Counted from the first letter of the stretch, positions 19,488 through 28,902 are shown. The stretch is DNA of 64,000 nucleotides from Paucilactobacillus hokkaidonensis JCM 18461 (GCF_000829395.1 NZ_AP014680.1:806001-870000); one strand, 5' to 3'. A program made the numbers and translations. The notes: generated by a model from the sequence alone, not told the origin.

Positions 19488-20459
19488 ATGAAAAGAATTT
19501 TGATTTTACATACTGGTGGTACAATTTCAATGCAAACAGATCAACACGGAGCAATTAATAGTAGTTCTGTCAATCCGTTAGTACGACAGCCCCTGCAACT
19601 AGCGGGCGAGTTTTCGTTAATTCAAGAGGAGCTGTTTAATTTGCCCTCACTGCACATGACACCGACAACGATGTTGACCTTAGCCCAGCGAATTCAAACA
19701 GTGGCGCAAAATTATGATGGCATTGTTGTGACCCATGGCACAGACACCTTAGAAGAGACAGCCTATTTTTTGGATTTAACACTACATGTTGACTGTCCAG
19801 TAGTTGTAACTGGTGCGATGCGTTCATCTGACCAGACGAGTGCTGATGGGCCGGCGAATATTAGATCAGCAACCCTCGTAGCTGCCAGCAAAAAAGCCAC
19901 AAATCAAGGGGTCATGGTCGTCTTAAATGATCAAATTTTTGCAGCTCGTTTTGTGACTAAAACCCATGCAACTAATTTAGCAACATTTCAAGCACCATTA
20001 TCGGGACCCATAGGAGCTATTGTTGATGATAAAGTTCATTTTTTTACACGGTTGCCGAAACAAGAAGTTTATCCAATTAATCATGTGACGAAAAAATTAT
20101 ATTTGTTAAAGGCTTTTGCGGGGATGAATGGTGATTTACTGGAGTTAATCGAGCAAGCAGGAGTCAATGGACTGGTTATCGAAGGATTTGGGGCTGGTAA
20201 TTTACCGCCTGCAGTATTACCGGCATTAAAGCAATTAATTGCAGACCAAGTTCCGGTTGCTTTGGTATCACGGAGTGTTAATGGTTCAGTGGCTCCAATT
20301 TATGCTTACGAAGGTGGGGCCAAGCAATTGCAAGCTTTAGGTGTGATTTTAAGTCACAACCTGAATGGTCAAAAAGCGCTAATTCGGATGCAGATTGGCT
20401 TGAGTGCGGGAATGAGTGGGACTACACTAGCTAATTATTTAAAAAATGAGGGCAATTAA
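19488..20459 (+). CDS. Type I L-asparaginase
   Basis: 323 residues from ATG 19488, chosen because GGAG at 19475-19478 is correctly spaced; an upstream GTG would add three residues. Both catalytic threonine motifs are present: HTGGTIS at residues 8-14 and the second motif THGTDTLEETAYFL near residue 82, together with GAMRSSDQTSADGPANIRSA. No signal peptide, so a cytoplasmic enzyme converting asparagine to aspartate and ammonia. The stop codon is one base from the start of the TAG glycosylase gene, indicating co-transcription. Confidence 0.93.
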   Translation: MKRILILHTGGTISMQTDQHGAINSSSVNPLVRQPLQLAGEFSLIQEELFNLPSLHMTPTTMLTLAQRIQTVAQNYDGIVVTHGTDTLEETAYFLDLTLHVDCPVVVTGAMRSSDQTSADGPANIRSATLVAASKKATNQGVMVVLNDQIFAARFVTKTHATNLATFQAPLSGPIGAIVDDKVHFFTRLPKQEVYPINHVTKKLYLLKAFAGMNGDLLELIEQAGVNGLVIEGFGAGNLPPAVLPALKQLIADQVPVALVSRSVNGSVAPIYAYEGGAKQLQALGVILSHNLNGQKALIRMQIGLSAGMSGTTLANYLKNEGN

Positions 20460-20460
20460 A

Positions 20461-21003
20461 ATGACGGAGATCAAGCGACCAACATGGGCAATTAGCAATC
20501 CACTAATGCAACAATATTATGATACTCAATGGGGAATTGAATTACACGATGAACGAGCTTTATTTGAGATGCTGTGTTTGGAAACTTATCAAGCTGGTCT
20601 GAGCTGGCAAACAGTTTTGAATAAACGATCGGCATTTGAAGATGCATTTCACCATTATGAAATTGAGCAAGTGGCGCAGATGACAGAGACGCAAATAGCA
20701 CCACAACTAAAAAATGAAAAGATTATCCGGAATCGCTTAAAATTAAATGCCACTGTAAATAATGCACGCACGATTGTCAAATTGCATGTCGCGGGGAGAA
20801 CTTTTGATGATTACATTTGGCAATTTGTTGATTATCAACCACAACGATTAGTAATCCAAAAAGATGAAAATTTACCAGCACAAACGAGACTATCAGTGCA
20901 AGTCTCGAAGCAAATGAAAAAAGATGGTTTTAAGTTTGTTGGGCCAGTGACAATTTATTCTTATTTACTAGCGGTTGGAGTTGTGAATGCGAGATTAGAC
21001 TGA
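20461..21003 (+). CDS. tag: DNA-3-methyladenine glycosylase I (TAG) homologue lacking zinc ligands
   Basis: 180 residues from ATG 20461. The family core is clear: FEMLCLETYQAGLSWQTVLNKRSAFEDAF with the conserved Glu and Trp, IIRNRLKLNATVNNA, and GFKFVGPVTIYSYLLAVGVVN. TAG removes 3-methyladenine from DNA. Compared with the E. coli enzyme as I remember it, the N-terminal Cys (here RPTWAIS), the following His (here YYD) and the C-terminal His and Cys (here NARLD-end) are all absent, so the zinc-snap that ties the termini together is missing. It is co-transcribed with asparaginase. Confidence 0.9.
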   Translation: MTEIKRPTWAISNPLMQQYYDTQWGIELHDERALFEMLCLETYQAGLSWQTVLNKRSAFEDAFHHYEIEQVAQMTETQIAPQLKNEKIIRNRLKLNATVNNARTIVKLHVAGRTFDDYIWQFVDYQPQRLVIQKDENLPAQTRLSVQVSKQMKKDGFKFVGPVTIYSYLLAVGVVNARLD

Positions 21004-21036
21004 AATTTTTTAAAATTCAAGATTCGTATATACTTG

Positions 21037-21065
21037 TTGACACATACGATATACGCGTATATACT
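21037..21065 (+). promoter_or_regulatory. mazEF promoter with palindromic operator in the spacer
   Basis: TTGACA (21037-21042) and TATACT (21060-21065) are separated by exactly 17 bases. The spacer and -10 contain the perfect 14-bp palindrome ATATACGCGTATAT (21049-21062), and CGTATATACTT occurs as a direct repeat at 21025-21035 and 21056-21066. This is a natural site for autorepression by MazE or MazEF. Confidence 0.75.
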
Positions 21066-21123
21066 TTGACGTGAACGATCAATAGGTGAATGCCAGTGTT
21101 TACTTGAAAGAAGGCTAACGGTT

Positions 21124-21390
21124 ATGATGTCAAATGAAAAATTTATGTCATTAAATATTTCAAAATGGGGCAACAGTATGGCAATAAGATTACCAAAAAA
21201 TATTTTAGATGAATTTAACTTAGAGGAGCATGATAAATTGAGTGTTCAAATAGTAAATAATAAAATTGTATTAAAGCCAGAAAATCCACAAACGTCAATT
21301 CAAAAATTACTTGTGGGTTATGATAAAAACCAGACATATCCATTTGATGTTGTGGATAAGGGCGGTACTGTTGGAGAAGAGTTAATTTGA
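21124..21390 (+). CDS. mazE: MazE-like antitoxin (AbrB/SpoVT fold)
   Basis: 88 residues. The first 50 residues form an AbrB/MazE-type swapped-hairpin DNA-binding domain (LNISKWGNSMAIRLPKNILDEFNLEEHDKLSVQIVNNKIVLKP); the acidic tail (about 55-88) is the expected toxin-binding region. It lies 25 bases upstream of the MazF-type toxin gene. GAAGG precedes the ATG at 21124. It presumably neutralises MazF and represses the operon through the palindrome in the promoter. Confidence 0.9.
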   Translation: MMSNEKFMSLNISKWGNSMAIRLPKNILDEFNLEEHDKLSVQIVNNKIVLKPENPQTSIQKLLVGYDKNQTYPFDVVDKGGTVGEELI

Positions 21391-21415
21391 ATAAAAATGT
21401 GAGCGAGGTTATTTA

Positions 21416-21766
21416 ATGGCGAAAGTGGTTTTAGGCAAGGGTGACATTATCTTATTATCTACAGAACCAAAACCAAATGGAACTAATCATGAACAAAAGG
21501 GTACTCGACCTTGGCTTGTGGTGAGCGAAAAAGAACTTAATGAAATCTCACCTTTTGTGTGGGTTGTTCCGTTTACTTCAACAAAAAGATCTTTTCCACT
21601 GGTTGTTGATTGGAATAGTGTAGCGCCAAATGGTGAAACAAGGGGGACATTATTAGTGCAACAACTAACGTGTGTTGATGTAGACAGCCGAGGTTATCGA
21701 TTATTAGAACATGTTAAGGTACCGGATGAAGTTTCACACATAATAAAAGCTATTCTTGGATATTAA
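21416..21766 (+). CDS. mazF: MazF/PemK-family mRNA interferase toxin
   Basis: 116 residues with the PemK/MazF core: KGDIILLSTEPKPNGTNHEQKGTRPWLVVS, VVPFTSTKR, and GTLLVQQLTCVDVDSRGYRLLEHV. The conserved Arg and Thr/Ser residues of the MazF active site (RPWLVVS, PFTST) are present, so the toxin looks intact. MazF cleaves mRNA at short single-stranded sites. The last codons of the gene lie inside the terminator stem that ends the operon. Confidence 0.9.
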   Translation: MAKVVLGKGDIILLSTEPKPNGTNHEQKGTRPWLVVSEKELNEISPFVWVVPFTSTKRSFPLVVDWNSVAPNGETRGTLLVQQLTCVDVDSRGYRLLEHVKVPDEVSHIIKAILGY

Positions 21767-21787
21767 TCTAAGAATAGCTTTTTTATG
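21745..21787 (+). terminator. Rho-independent terminator of mazEF
   Basis: AAAGCTATTCTT pairs with AAGAATAGCTTT around a short loop and is followed by a T run. The left arm overlaps the mazF stop codon. Confidence 0.88.
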
Positions 21788-21795
21788 TGAATGAT

Positions 21796-22752
21796 TTAAG
21801 AATCAAGTGATGCATGCTTGGTTGATGTTTTCGGTAATTTAGTTTCATCAAGAACTTCGTCATGAACACCAACTCCAGCATAAACATCATCTTTGAGTGG
21901 GTTCCGACGAAATTTAATAATGCGATAAAGATGGTAGATTAGGACAGCCACATTAGCGGTTAATGCAATTGCACTGACAGTCATCAAAGCAGCACTACTA
22001 TGTGAGCTTTGCACTGCAAAAGAGGAGTTGGTTACAAAGGTTGGATAACTCATGGTAAACATCATCCAAAATGCAAGTGTTTGTGCCCGATGTTGTAACC
22101 AGGCTCCGCGTTTGATAAAGAATGCTGGGATAGTACAGGAGATTAATAGTGCGGCACCGGCATAAAATGAATGATCTCCAACACAATTATAAACATACGC
22201 AAAGTTCCAAAGATCATAAGCAATAATCCATGGCCAAATTTGGTCTGGCCATAACATGTCTTTTTTATGATCCTTGCTAATAACAATTCCCAACCAACCG
22301 GAGATTGTAATGATGTTGATAATACCAGCAATTCCATTCATCACGTTCCAGGGACCACCATTCATAAAGACGCCATCAATCATTCCATGTAAATTAGTTA
22401 CCTGAAAATCGCGTGTGACGGCTTCTAAAATGGTGATTGATAAAATTAGTGGCGGAAAGGCTAATGCCCATTTGTTGTGTTGTAATTTGGGGATGAACCG
22501 AATAGCCATAAAACCTAAACAGCCTGCAAGTGCGGAATAAACTTTAACCCAGTGAAACCATGTACCTGTGCTACTCCCGGCTCCAGCGGTGGTCGGCCAA
22601 AGAAAAAGAGTTAATGAGATTGGTAATAAAATAAATAAAATAAGGGCAATCCACTTATTGGCTCGGGCAAGTTCGTTTAGCCCAATCAATGCGCCAATGA
22701 CGAGTAACCAAACTAGCCAATCAACTGCTGAGATGTTTTGAAATAAGAACAT
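21796..22752 (-). CDS. Multi-pass membrane protein, possibly DUF5692 family
   Basis: 318 residues from ATG 22752 (AAGGAGG at the right distance; the upstream GTG is a poorer choice). Eight or so hydrophobic helices are visible, with Trp- and Asn-rich loops such as PDQIWPWIIAYDLWNFAYVYNCVGDHSFYAG, and a hydrophilic C-terminal tail of about 40 residues. I think it belongs to DUF5692, but that is recollection rather than a search. No function can be assigned. A near-perfect cre site lies 35 bases upstream of its start, suggesting CcpA control. Confidence 0.7.
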   Translation of the reverse strand: MFLFQNISAVDWLVWLLVIGALIGLNELARANKWIALILFILLPISLTLFLWPTTAGAGSSTGTWFHWVKVYSALAGCLGFMAIRFIPKLQHNKWALAFPPLILSITILEAVTRDFQVTNLHGMIDGVFMNGGPWNVMNGIAGIINIITISGWLGIVISKDHKKDMLWPDQIWPWIIAYDLWNFAYVYNCVGDHSFYAGAALLISCTIPAFFIKRGAWLQHRAQTLAFWMMFTMSYPTFVTNSSFAVQSSHSSAALMTVSAIALTANVAVLIYHLYRIIKFRRNPLKDDVYAGVGVHDEVLDETKLPKTSTKHASLDS

Positions 22753-22786
22753 GATCACAACCTCCTTATAGTTTGCTACAAGTTAA

Positions 22787-22801
22787 TCGTAACCGCTTAC
22801 A
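22787..22801 (-). promoter_or_regulatory. Putative CcpA cre site
   Basis: On the minus strand the sequence TGTAAGCGGTTACGA matches the cre consensus TGWAARCGNTWNCW at 13 of 14 positions. It lies between the membrane-protein start (22752) and the TetR gene. Confidence 0.6.
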
Positions 22802-22846
22802 TTCAAACTTAATATGGTCATTTGTTGCGTTTTGCCCAAAGAATGG

Positions 22847-23401
22847 CTACATATTGATTCCGTTACTGATACTATGAGCAATCGTACCAGTCAACATGAT
22901 TTCAACTCGCTTTACCATCGTGTTTTTAGAGTCATCTAATGAGTGAACTAACCATTGAATAATCTGGATTACCAGCGCCCAACCGTAGAAATTGACAATG
23001 GATTGTGCTAATTTAGGTTCAATTGTTGGTTCAATATCTATGACGACACCCCGGACCATGTCGCTAGCAACTTGATATAAAAAATTATCGAGTAAATCGC
23101 GACCAACAGAATGAAAAGTATGTAGACAAAATTGTTGGTTAGCTTCAATGTAATCAAGTAAGAGACGGTAACCTGATTGCCAATTATCGACTTTTTGATA
23201 AGCAGGCAACTGAGTCACAATTTCTTGATGATAGATCCATGCTAGTAACGCATAAATATCTTCAAAGTGATAATAAAACGTATTGCGCGTCACATTGGCA
23301 GTTTGAGTTAGTTTATCAATGGTGATTCGTTCTAATGGTGTTGCTTGCATTAATTTTTTCAGCGCGGTCGCCAGCTGAAACTTTGTGCCTTGATTTTCCA
23401 T
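22847..23401 (-). CDS. TetR/AcrR-family transcriptional regulator
   Basis: 184 residues. The N-terminal TetR helix-turn-helix is clear (LERITIDKLTQTANVTRNTFYYHFEDIYALLAWIYHQEI, about 19-57), and the C-terminal ligand domain resembles the TetR_C_8 group common in Firmicutes (dihydroxyacetone-kinase-regulator-like). It forms a pair with the membrane-protein gene just upstream on the same strand (19-base gap). The promoter of the divergent diacetyl reductase gene contains GAC-N6-GTC half sites that may be its operator; this is inference. Confidence 0.85.
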   Translation of the reverse strand: MENQGTKFQLATALKKLMQATPLERITIDKLTQTANVTRNTFYYHFEDIYALLAWIYHQEIVTQLPAYQKVDNWQSGYRLLLDYIEANQQFCLHTFHSVGRDLLDNFLYQVASDMVRGVVIDIEPTIEPKLAQSIVNFYGWALVIQIIQWLVHSLDDSKNTMVKRVEIMLTGTIAHSISNGINM

Positions 23402-23420
23402 TTAGACCTCCCAAACTCAA

Positions 23421-24149
23421 TTAAAGATAGATTAACAAGACAACTATTAGTTGCCAACTGCTATATTTTAGGTATTGATCAGTTAGATGGGGCCAATTTT
23501 GCATGACAATCCAGGCTAGAATAACGAGCACAATGGCAATAATACGTGAGATACCAATTGGTTTGAAGAGAATTGAAATGATTAACAAAATGCCACTGAC
23601 TAATGAAAAAAGACGATATTTCCAGTCACGTTTAAGCATAAAGGTTGGTGCTAAAAATAGTAAGAAACTGAGCCACAATGGGATTAATGCCCAGATAAAT
23701 GTCCATGATAGGAAATGAACAATAAAAAAGAAAATGGTAGTCGGAATCATCAATGTCGCTAATAAACTGTAAATTAACCAACCAAATTCATTTTGCATTT
23801 GTAATGGCTCAATTTGAAGAACTAAAAAGAAAGCAGGCAGTAGTAACAACATTAATAAGATGACAAATTTACCATTAATGACACCAGAAAAAGCGAGTAC
23901 AAAACTGGCAATAATGGTCAGCAATGAAAACCGTGATTTAAATGATGTACTAAATAATAACTGAGCACTAGCCGCAACGGTTAGCGTAAATAAAAATAGA
24001 AAGGCAAGGTTATAGCCATAGGTGGCAGTGGAAATTTTACCAGCGTACGAAACGGGGACATACCACCAAATGATTGATTGAATAATTAATGAGATGACGA
24101 GTTGCCTTAGATTAATGGCACGCCATTGAGAAGCAATTGATTTCAGCAC
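23421..24149 (-). CDS. Hydrophobic membrane protein of unknown function
   Basis: 242 residues, GTG start at 24149 preceded by AAAGGAG. Seven or eight hydrophobic segments cover nearly the whole chain; there are no obvious catalytic or transport motifs. It is immediately upstream of, and probably co-transcribed with, the TetR regulator gene, so the regulator may control it. I do not recognise the family. Confidence 0.7.
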   Translation of the reverse strand: MLKSIASQWRAINLRQLVISLIIQSIIWWYVPVSYAGKISTATYGYNLAFLFLFTLTVAASAQLLFSTSFKSRFSLLTIIASFVLAFSGVINGKFVILLMLLLLPAFFLVLQIEPLQMQNEFGWLIYSLLATLMIPTTIFFFIVHFLSWTFIWALIPLWLSFLLFLAPTFMLKRDWKYRLFSLVSGILLIISILFKPIGISRIIAIVLVILAWIVMQNWPHLTDQYLKYSSWQLIVVLLIYL

Positions 24150-24223
24150 GGTAAAACTCCTTTGTATAAAGTGATAACTTTATCTTTGATTATACCCGAA
24201 TCATGAATTAATAGAAAATCCAA

Positions 24224-24251
24224 TTGACAAATCGGTCTAGATCTTTATAAT
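24224..24251 (+). promoter_or_regulatory. Promoter of the diacetyl/acetoin reductase gene
   Basis: TTGACA (24224-24229) and TATAAT (24246-24251) with a 16-base spacer. The spacer holds GACAAATCGGTC, a GAC/GTC dyad that could be the operator of the nearby TetR protein. Confidence 0.7.
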
Positions 24252-24271
24252 AAATATTGTGAAAAAAATAA

Positions 24272-25066
<795 letters not shown>

Positions 25067-25101
25067 AAATTGATGTGATCATCTAGATATCGTAGATTAA
25101 C

Positions 25102-25154
25102 TAAAAAAGGCAATTGATGAGTTCAGAGTTTGAACTTATCGATTGCCTTTTTAG
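25102..25154 (+). terminator. Rho-independent terminator after the reductase gene
   Basis: AAAAAGGCAATTGATGAGTTC pairs with TGAACTTATCGATTGCCTTTTTAG. The symmetrical A/T flanks allow function in both directions. Between here and 25337 I see nothing else. Confidence 0.85.
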
Positions 25155-25337
25155 TTTTGAAATTACATTTTGGAATAAGCTATGCATAACTGTTGTTAGA
25201 AGCTGGAAAAAATTTAAAAGATGCTCCATAATCATGTCTTTTAAATTGTTGTGAATATATTTTTTGTGGCTGTGAATGCATCTCAATAGTATAAATTAAA
25301 AATTGAATAAGTAGTAAATTGCTTTAATGGTACTAAC

Positions 25338-25619
25338 TTATCCAAATAAGTCACTATGAGATCCAGTTTCTAAAAGAAATAATACTAAATTACTATTATC
25401 AATAGAGTATATTAATAGCCAGTCTGGATGAATATGCAGTTCATGTAAATCGCCATTGCCTCCAGATAAAATATGATCTCTATATTTAGCCGGAATTGGA
25501 GATTGGTTAGATAATATAGTAATAATAGTTTGAATATCAGTTCTTTTTTTACCAGATTTAATGGCCCTTTTTAATTGCCTTTTAAATGTGTTTGTAACAG
25601 TAATCTCCAACCTATTCAT
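25338..25619 (-). CDS. yafQ: YafQ-type mRNA interferase toxin (RelE superfamily)
   Basis: 93 residues with the YafQ pattern: an N-terminal helix pair FKRQLKRAIKSGKKRTDIQTIITIL, then KYRDHILSGGNGDLHELHIHPDWLLIYSIDNSNLVLFLLETGSHSDLFG. The conserved His residues (YRDH, HELHIHPDW) and the C-terminal TGSHSDLF expected for YafQ catalysis are present, so the toxin looks intact. YafQ cleaves mRNA on the ribosome. Its first 8 bases overlap the end of the antitoxin gene, the usual dinJ-yafQ coupling. Confidence 0.9.
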   Translation of the reverse strand: MNRLEITVTNTFKRQLKRAIKSGKKRTDIQTIITILSNQSPIPAKYRDHILSGGNGDLHELHIHPDWLLIYSIDNSNLVLFLLETGSHSDLFG

Positions 25620-25875
25620 CTAAAATATCGGCAAGCATTTCATCAACATTGTTGTATTTTGAAACACGGCCTTTTTCAATGTCAGTTAGTGCTTCTACTA
25701 AGTGGTTATTTTCGCTCAGTTTTGGAGTGAATGGAAGTCCCTTTTCTTCAATAATTTGTGATAACAGCATATTTACAGCTGTTGATAAATTTAAGCCTAG
25801 ATCGTTCATTATTTTTCCAGCTACTTTCTTTTTTTTATTGTCCACTCGAATAGTTAAGGTTCCTTTTTCATCCAT
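25612..25875 (-). CDS. dinJ: DinJ/RelB-type antitoxin
   Basis: 87 residues from ATG 25875, which has AAGGAAG upstream; the longer open frame lacks a ribosome site and crosses the promoter. The N-terminal TLTIRVDNKKKKVAGKIMNDLGLNLSTAVNMLLSQII is a ribbon-helix-helix DNA-binding domain; LPFTPKL and the acidic C-terminus are the toxin-binding part. It neutralises YafQ and probably autoregulates. Confidence 0.88.
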   Translation of the reverse strand: MDEKGTLTIRVDNKKKKVAGKIMNDLGLNLSTAVNMLLSQIIEEKGLPFTPKLSENNHLVEALTDIEKGRVSKYNNVDEMLADILDE

Positions 25876-25902
25876 GTTAATCACTTCCTTACTTTCAATG
25901 CA

Positions 25903-25931
25903 ATTATAATATTGCCACATTGTTAAGTCAA
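25903..25931 (-). promoter_or_regulatory. Promoter of the dinJ-yafQ operon
   Basis: On the minus strand TTGACT (25926-25931) and TATAAT (25903-25908) are spaced by exactly 17 bases. Small dyads (ATTGTACAAT; CATTG...CAATG) lie at and just upstream of the -35. The rest of 25932-26195 is AT-rich and shows no gene. Confidence 0.7.
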
Positions 25932-26195
25932 TGATTGTACAATGTTAGTATTAATCAATGAAATTTTATGGATTATTTTTTACATAATTTTGTGAAATAA
26001 CATCACAGCCACTATTAATTAAATACGAAATGTAATCGTAAATACATTAAAAAAGTAGGTCAATTAATATATGTAAACAAAAATTCAATCATAATAAACT
26101 AATAAGCATCTAATATTTTGAATTATAATCATAATATCTTCAAATTTAACTATTAGAATATACTTGTAATAAAAATTCGTTAGGAGATCAGGAAA

Positions 26196-27110
26196 ATGGA
26201 TGAAAACAAGTCAAACCAAAATAATGATCAACCAAATAAAAAAAAGACTAGTTCCAGGCTAGTTGTTGTGGCTGTTATTGCGGGACTATTAGGCGGCGGA
26301 ATTGCTTATGGTGGTGCCAATGCAGTTCAAAATTATGAGGCGTCCGGCGGCAATTTATTTTCAAGCAGCAGTAATACTTCTGGCACAACCGTAGTTAATC
26401 AAAGTAAGACCACTGGATCCAGCTCATCCACTAAGGCCTATAATAAAGTCAAAGGTGCAGTGGTTTCAGTTATTAATTTACAAGAATCAGGTAGTACAGG
26501 GTCAACACTCGAAGCCTATGGTGAAACTGCAGATAGTTCATCAAGCAGCAGTGGTAGTTCATTAGAAGCGGCCAGTGAGGGTTCCGGTGTTATTTATAAG
26601 AAGGCCAATGGTAGTGCATATATTGTTACTAATAATCACGTAGTATCTGGATCATCATCTTTAGAAGTGATTTTAAACAGTGGTAAAAAGGTTACGGCAA
26701 CGCTAGTAGGGACAGACAAAACTACTGATTTAGCGGTGTTGAAAATTAGTGATGCTAATGTCACTTCAATAGCTAGTTTTGCTAATTCCAGTCAAATTAG
26801 CGCCGGCCAAAGTGTTCTGGCAATTGGTTCTCCATTGGGGACAAAATACGCTTCATCCGTCACAAAGGGGATTGTATCTGCTAAAAGTCGATCGGTTACG
26901 ACAACATATGGCAAGGCGACTGTTATTCAAACTGACGCAGCTATCAATGCCGGCAACTCCGGTGGCCCATTGATTAATTTATCGGGTCAAGTTGTTGGTA
27001 TAAATTCAATGAAATTAGCTTCTGACACTGATGGCACCAGTGTTGAAGGGATGGGATTCTCGATTCCAAGTAATAAGGTGGTTTCGGTGGTTAATAAGAT
27101 CACGGGATAG
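26196..27110 (+). CDS. HtrA-type membrane serine protease, lacking the PDZ domain
   Basis: 304 residues. One N-terminal transmembrane segment (about 22-44), a Ser-rich linker, then the trypsin-like domain with a complete triad: His in TNNHVV (about 149), Asp in TTDLAVL (about 180) and Ser in AGNSGGP (about 251). HtrA degrades misfolded exported proteins. Lactic acid bacterial HtrA normally has over 400 residues with a C-terminal PDZ domain; this one ends at SNKVVSVVNKITG, exactly where the linker to PDZ would start, and hairpin copy D begins one base after its stop codon. GGAGATCAGGAAA precedes the ATG. Confidence 0.9.
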   Translation: MDENKSNQNNDQPNKKKTSSRLVVVAVIAGLLGGGIAYGGANAVQNYEASGGNLFSSSSNTSGTTVVNQSKTTGSSSSTKAYNKVKGAVVSVINLQESGSTGSTLEAYGETADSSSSSSGSSLEAASEGSGVIYKKANGSAYIVTNNHVVSGSSSLEVILNSGKKVTATLVGTDKTTDLAVLKISDANVTSIASFANSSQISAGQSVLAIGSPLGTKYASSVTKGIVSAKSRSVTTTYGKATVIQTDAAINAGNSGGPLINLSGQVVGINSMKLASDTDGTSVEGMGFSIPSNKVVSVVNKITG

Positions 27111-27239
27111 AGAGTGCGATCAGCCACGGTTAGAAGTCGGAGTGTAACGTATAAATCGGAGGTATGTGGTTCGCACTTTGAACCACATACCTCCGATTTA
27201 TTTGTTACATGCAGACTTCTGTGGCTGAGAACACGTTTC
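27111..27239 (+). repeat. Long hairpin repeat, copy D (3' of htrA)
   Basis: Starts AGAGTGCG immediately after the htrA stop codon and ends CACGTTTC. Arms CAGCCAC/GTGGCTG and an 18-bp inner helix close the loop TTCGCACTTTGAA, which is identical to that of copy E. Blocks GGTTAGAAG, CGGAGTGTAAC and AGACTTCTG match the family pattern. Confidence 0.9.
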
Positions 27240-27448
27240 AAAAAACGTATAGGAATATGAATTAACGCTGAAGATTAACATAACTCGTGATTCATAAACT
27301 TTGGTGATCACGAATTAAGTCTCGCTAAGTGCAGGAACCTGTCTGTTGGAACATATTCTTAAAAAATGAAAGTTAACCGCATAATTATTTTTCTGTTTTA
27401 TTGCGTTAGTTTAATATTTTATTGTGTTACTCCATATTTTTACTTGCT

Positions 27449-27575
27449 GAAACGTGCAAATGACCGCAAAAGCTTAGGTGTAGCGACCAACAGACTATAT
27501 CACCTTCAAAGTGCGAAGATAATATAGTCTGTTGGTCGTTACACTACAGCTTTTAACCGCGGTCATTTGCACTCT
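27449..27575 (-). repeat. Long hairpin repeat, copy E (upstream of metK riboswitch)
   Basis: On the minus strand it starts AGAGTGCAAATGACCGCGG and ends CACGTTTC. The outer arms GTGCAAATGACCGC/GCGGTCATTTGCAC are perfectly complementary over 14 bp. It shares its 13-nt apical loop with copy D. It sits about 28 bases upstream of the SMK box and opposes metK, without an adjacent minus-strand gene. Confidence 0.9.
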
Positions 27576-27602
27576 GATTCTCAACTGTGATAAACTGTTA
27601 CT

Positions 27603-27697
27603 CGTTATAAGTCCATTCCCGATAGGATTCACGCCTGTGAAGATGCCTTGTAACCGCAATTCAAGCGTATTTACGCTTAAAAGCCAAATGGGGGAAT
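27603..27697 (+). ncRNA. SMK box (SAM-III) riboswitch of metK
   Basis: The leader contains GTTATAAGTCC, GATGCCTTGTAACCG and, after a small hairpin, GGGGGA (27690-27695), the Shine-Dalgarno sequence. In SMK boxes of Lactobacillales SAM binding pairs the SD region with the upstream anti-SD segment and blocks translation of SAM synthetase. Sequence, order and gene partner all fit. Confidence 0.88.
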
Positions 27698-27702
27698 TTA
27701 TT

Positions 27703-28890
27703 TTGTCAGAAAGACATTTATTTACATCAGAATCAGTTTCAGAGGGCCATCCAGATAAAATTGCTGATCAAATCAGCGATGCTATCTTGGATGCCATGTT
27801 AGAACAAGATCCCAATGCACGGGTAGCTTGCGAAACTTCAGTTACCACTGGCCTAGTATTGGTCTTTGGTGAAATTTCTACATCAGCCTATGTTGATATC
27901 CAGCATGTTGTTCGTCAAACGATCAAGGAGATTGGTTATACAGATTCCAAGTTCGGTTTTGATGGCGACACGTGCGCTGTGATGGTTGCCATTGACGAAC
28001 AGTCACCAGATATTGCTCAAGGTGTTGATGATGCGCTAGAACGTCGTGAGGGTGATCAAGATCCATTGGACCAAATTGGTGCCGGCGATCAAGGATTAAT
28101 GTTTGGCTATGCAATCGATGAAACACCAGAATTAATGCCACTTCCGATTTCGTTAAGTCATAAATTAATGCATCGAATTGCTTGGCTACGCAAGAATGGA
28201 ACGCTTAGTTACTTGCGTCCAGATGCTAAAGCAGAAGTGACAATCGAATATAACGATAATGATGTACCTGAACGAGTTGATACAGTCGTTTTAAGTACAC
28301 AGCATGATCCAGATGTAACTTTGGACCAGATTCGCCAAGATGTTATCGAAGAGGTTATCAAACACGAAATTCCAGCTAAATATTTAGACGATGACACTAA
28401 GTACTTGATTAATCCAACTGGCCGCTTTGTAATCGGTGGACCACAAGGGGATGCTGGTTTAACTGGCCGTAAAATTATTGTGGATACTTATGGTGGTGCT
28501 GCGCATCATGGTGGTGGTGCATTCTCTGGTAAGGACGCTACTAAGGTCGATCGTTCAGCTAGTTACGCAGCCCGTTATATTGCTAAAAATATCGTTGCCG
28601 CCGGATATGCTCATAAAGCCGAAATCCAGTTGGCTTATGCAATTGGGGTGGCTCAACCAGTGTCAGTATCGATTGATACGTTTGGTACCAGTTCTGTTTC
28701 AGAAGCAGCCCTAACCGCCGCTGTACGTAAAATTTTTGATCTACGTCCAGAGGGTATTATTGAGATGCTTGATTTAAAGCGTCCAATTTACAAACAAACT
28801 GCTGCTTATGGTCATTTTGGCCGGACAGACATTGACTTGCCTTGGGAACATACTGACAAGATTGATGAGTTAAAACAAGAATTAGGATAA
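27703..28890 (+). CDS. metK: S-adenosylmethionine synthetase
   Basis: 395 residues starting at TTG 27703, 7 bases after GGGGGA; the longer upstream frame runs through the riboswitch and is rejected. Signatures: [33 protein letters not shown] and [17 protein letters not shown]. The enzyme makes SAM from methionine and ATP. Translation is predicted to be repressed by SAM through the SMK box directly upstream. Monocistronic, with a terminator. Confidence 0.97.
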   Translation: MSERHLFTSESVSEGHPDKIADQISDAILDAMLEQDPNARVACETSVTTGLVLVFGEISTSAYVDIQHVVRQTIKEIGYTDSKFGFDGDTCAVMVAIDEQSPDIAQGVDDALERREGDQDPLDQIGAGDQGLMFGYAIDETPELMPLPISLSHKLMHRIAWLRKNGTLSYLRPDAKAEVTIEYNDNDVPERVDTVVLSTQHDPDVTLDQIRQDVIEEVIKHEIPAKYLDDDTKYLINPTGRFVIGGPQGDAGLTGRKIIVDTYGGAAHHGGGAFSGKDATKVDRSASYAARYIAKNIVAAGYAHKAEIQLAYAIGVAQPVSVSIDTFGTSSVSEAALTAAVRKIFDLRPEGIIEMLDLKRPIYKQTAAYGHFGRTDIDLPWEHTDKIDELKQELG

Positions 28891-28902
28891 ATTAAATATT
28901 CG

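Noticed and set aside
27532-27702. N-terminal extension of metK
   Set aside because: The in-frame codons run through a hairpin repeat and the SMK riboswitch; TTG 27703 with GGGGGA is the real start.
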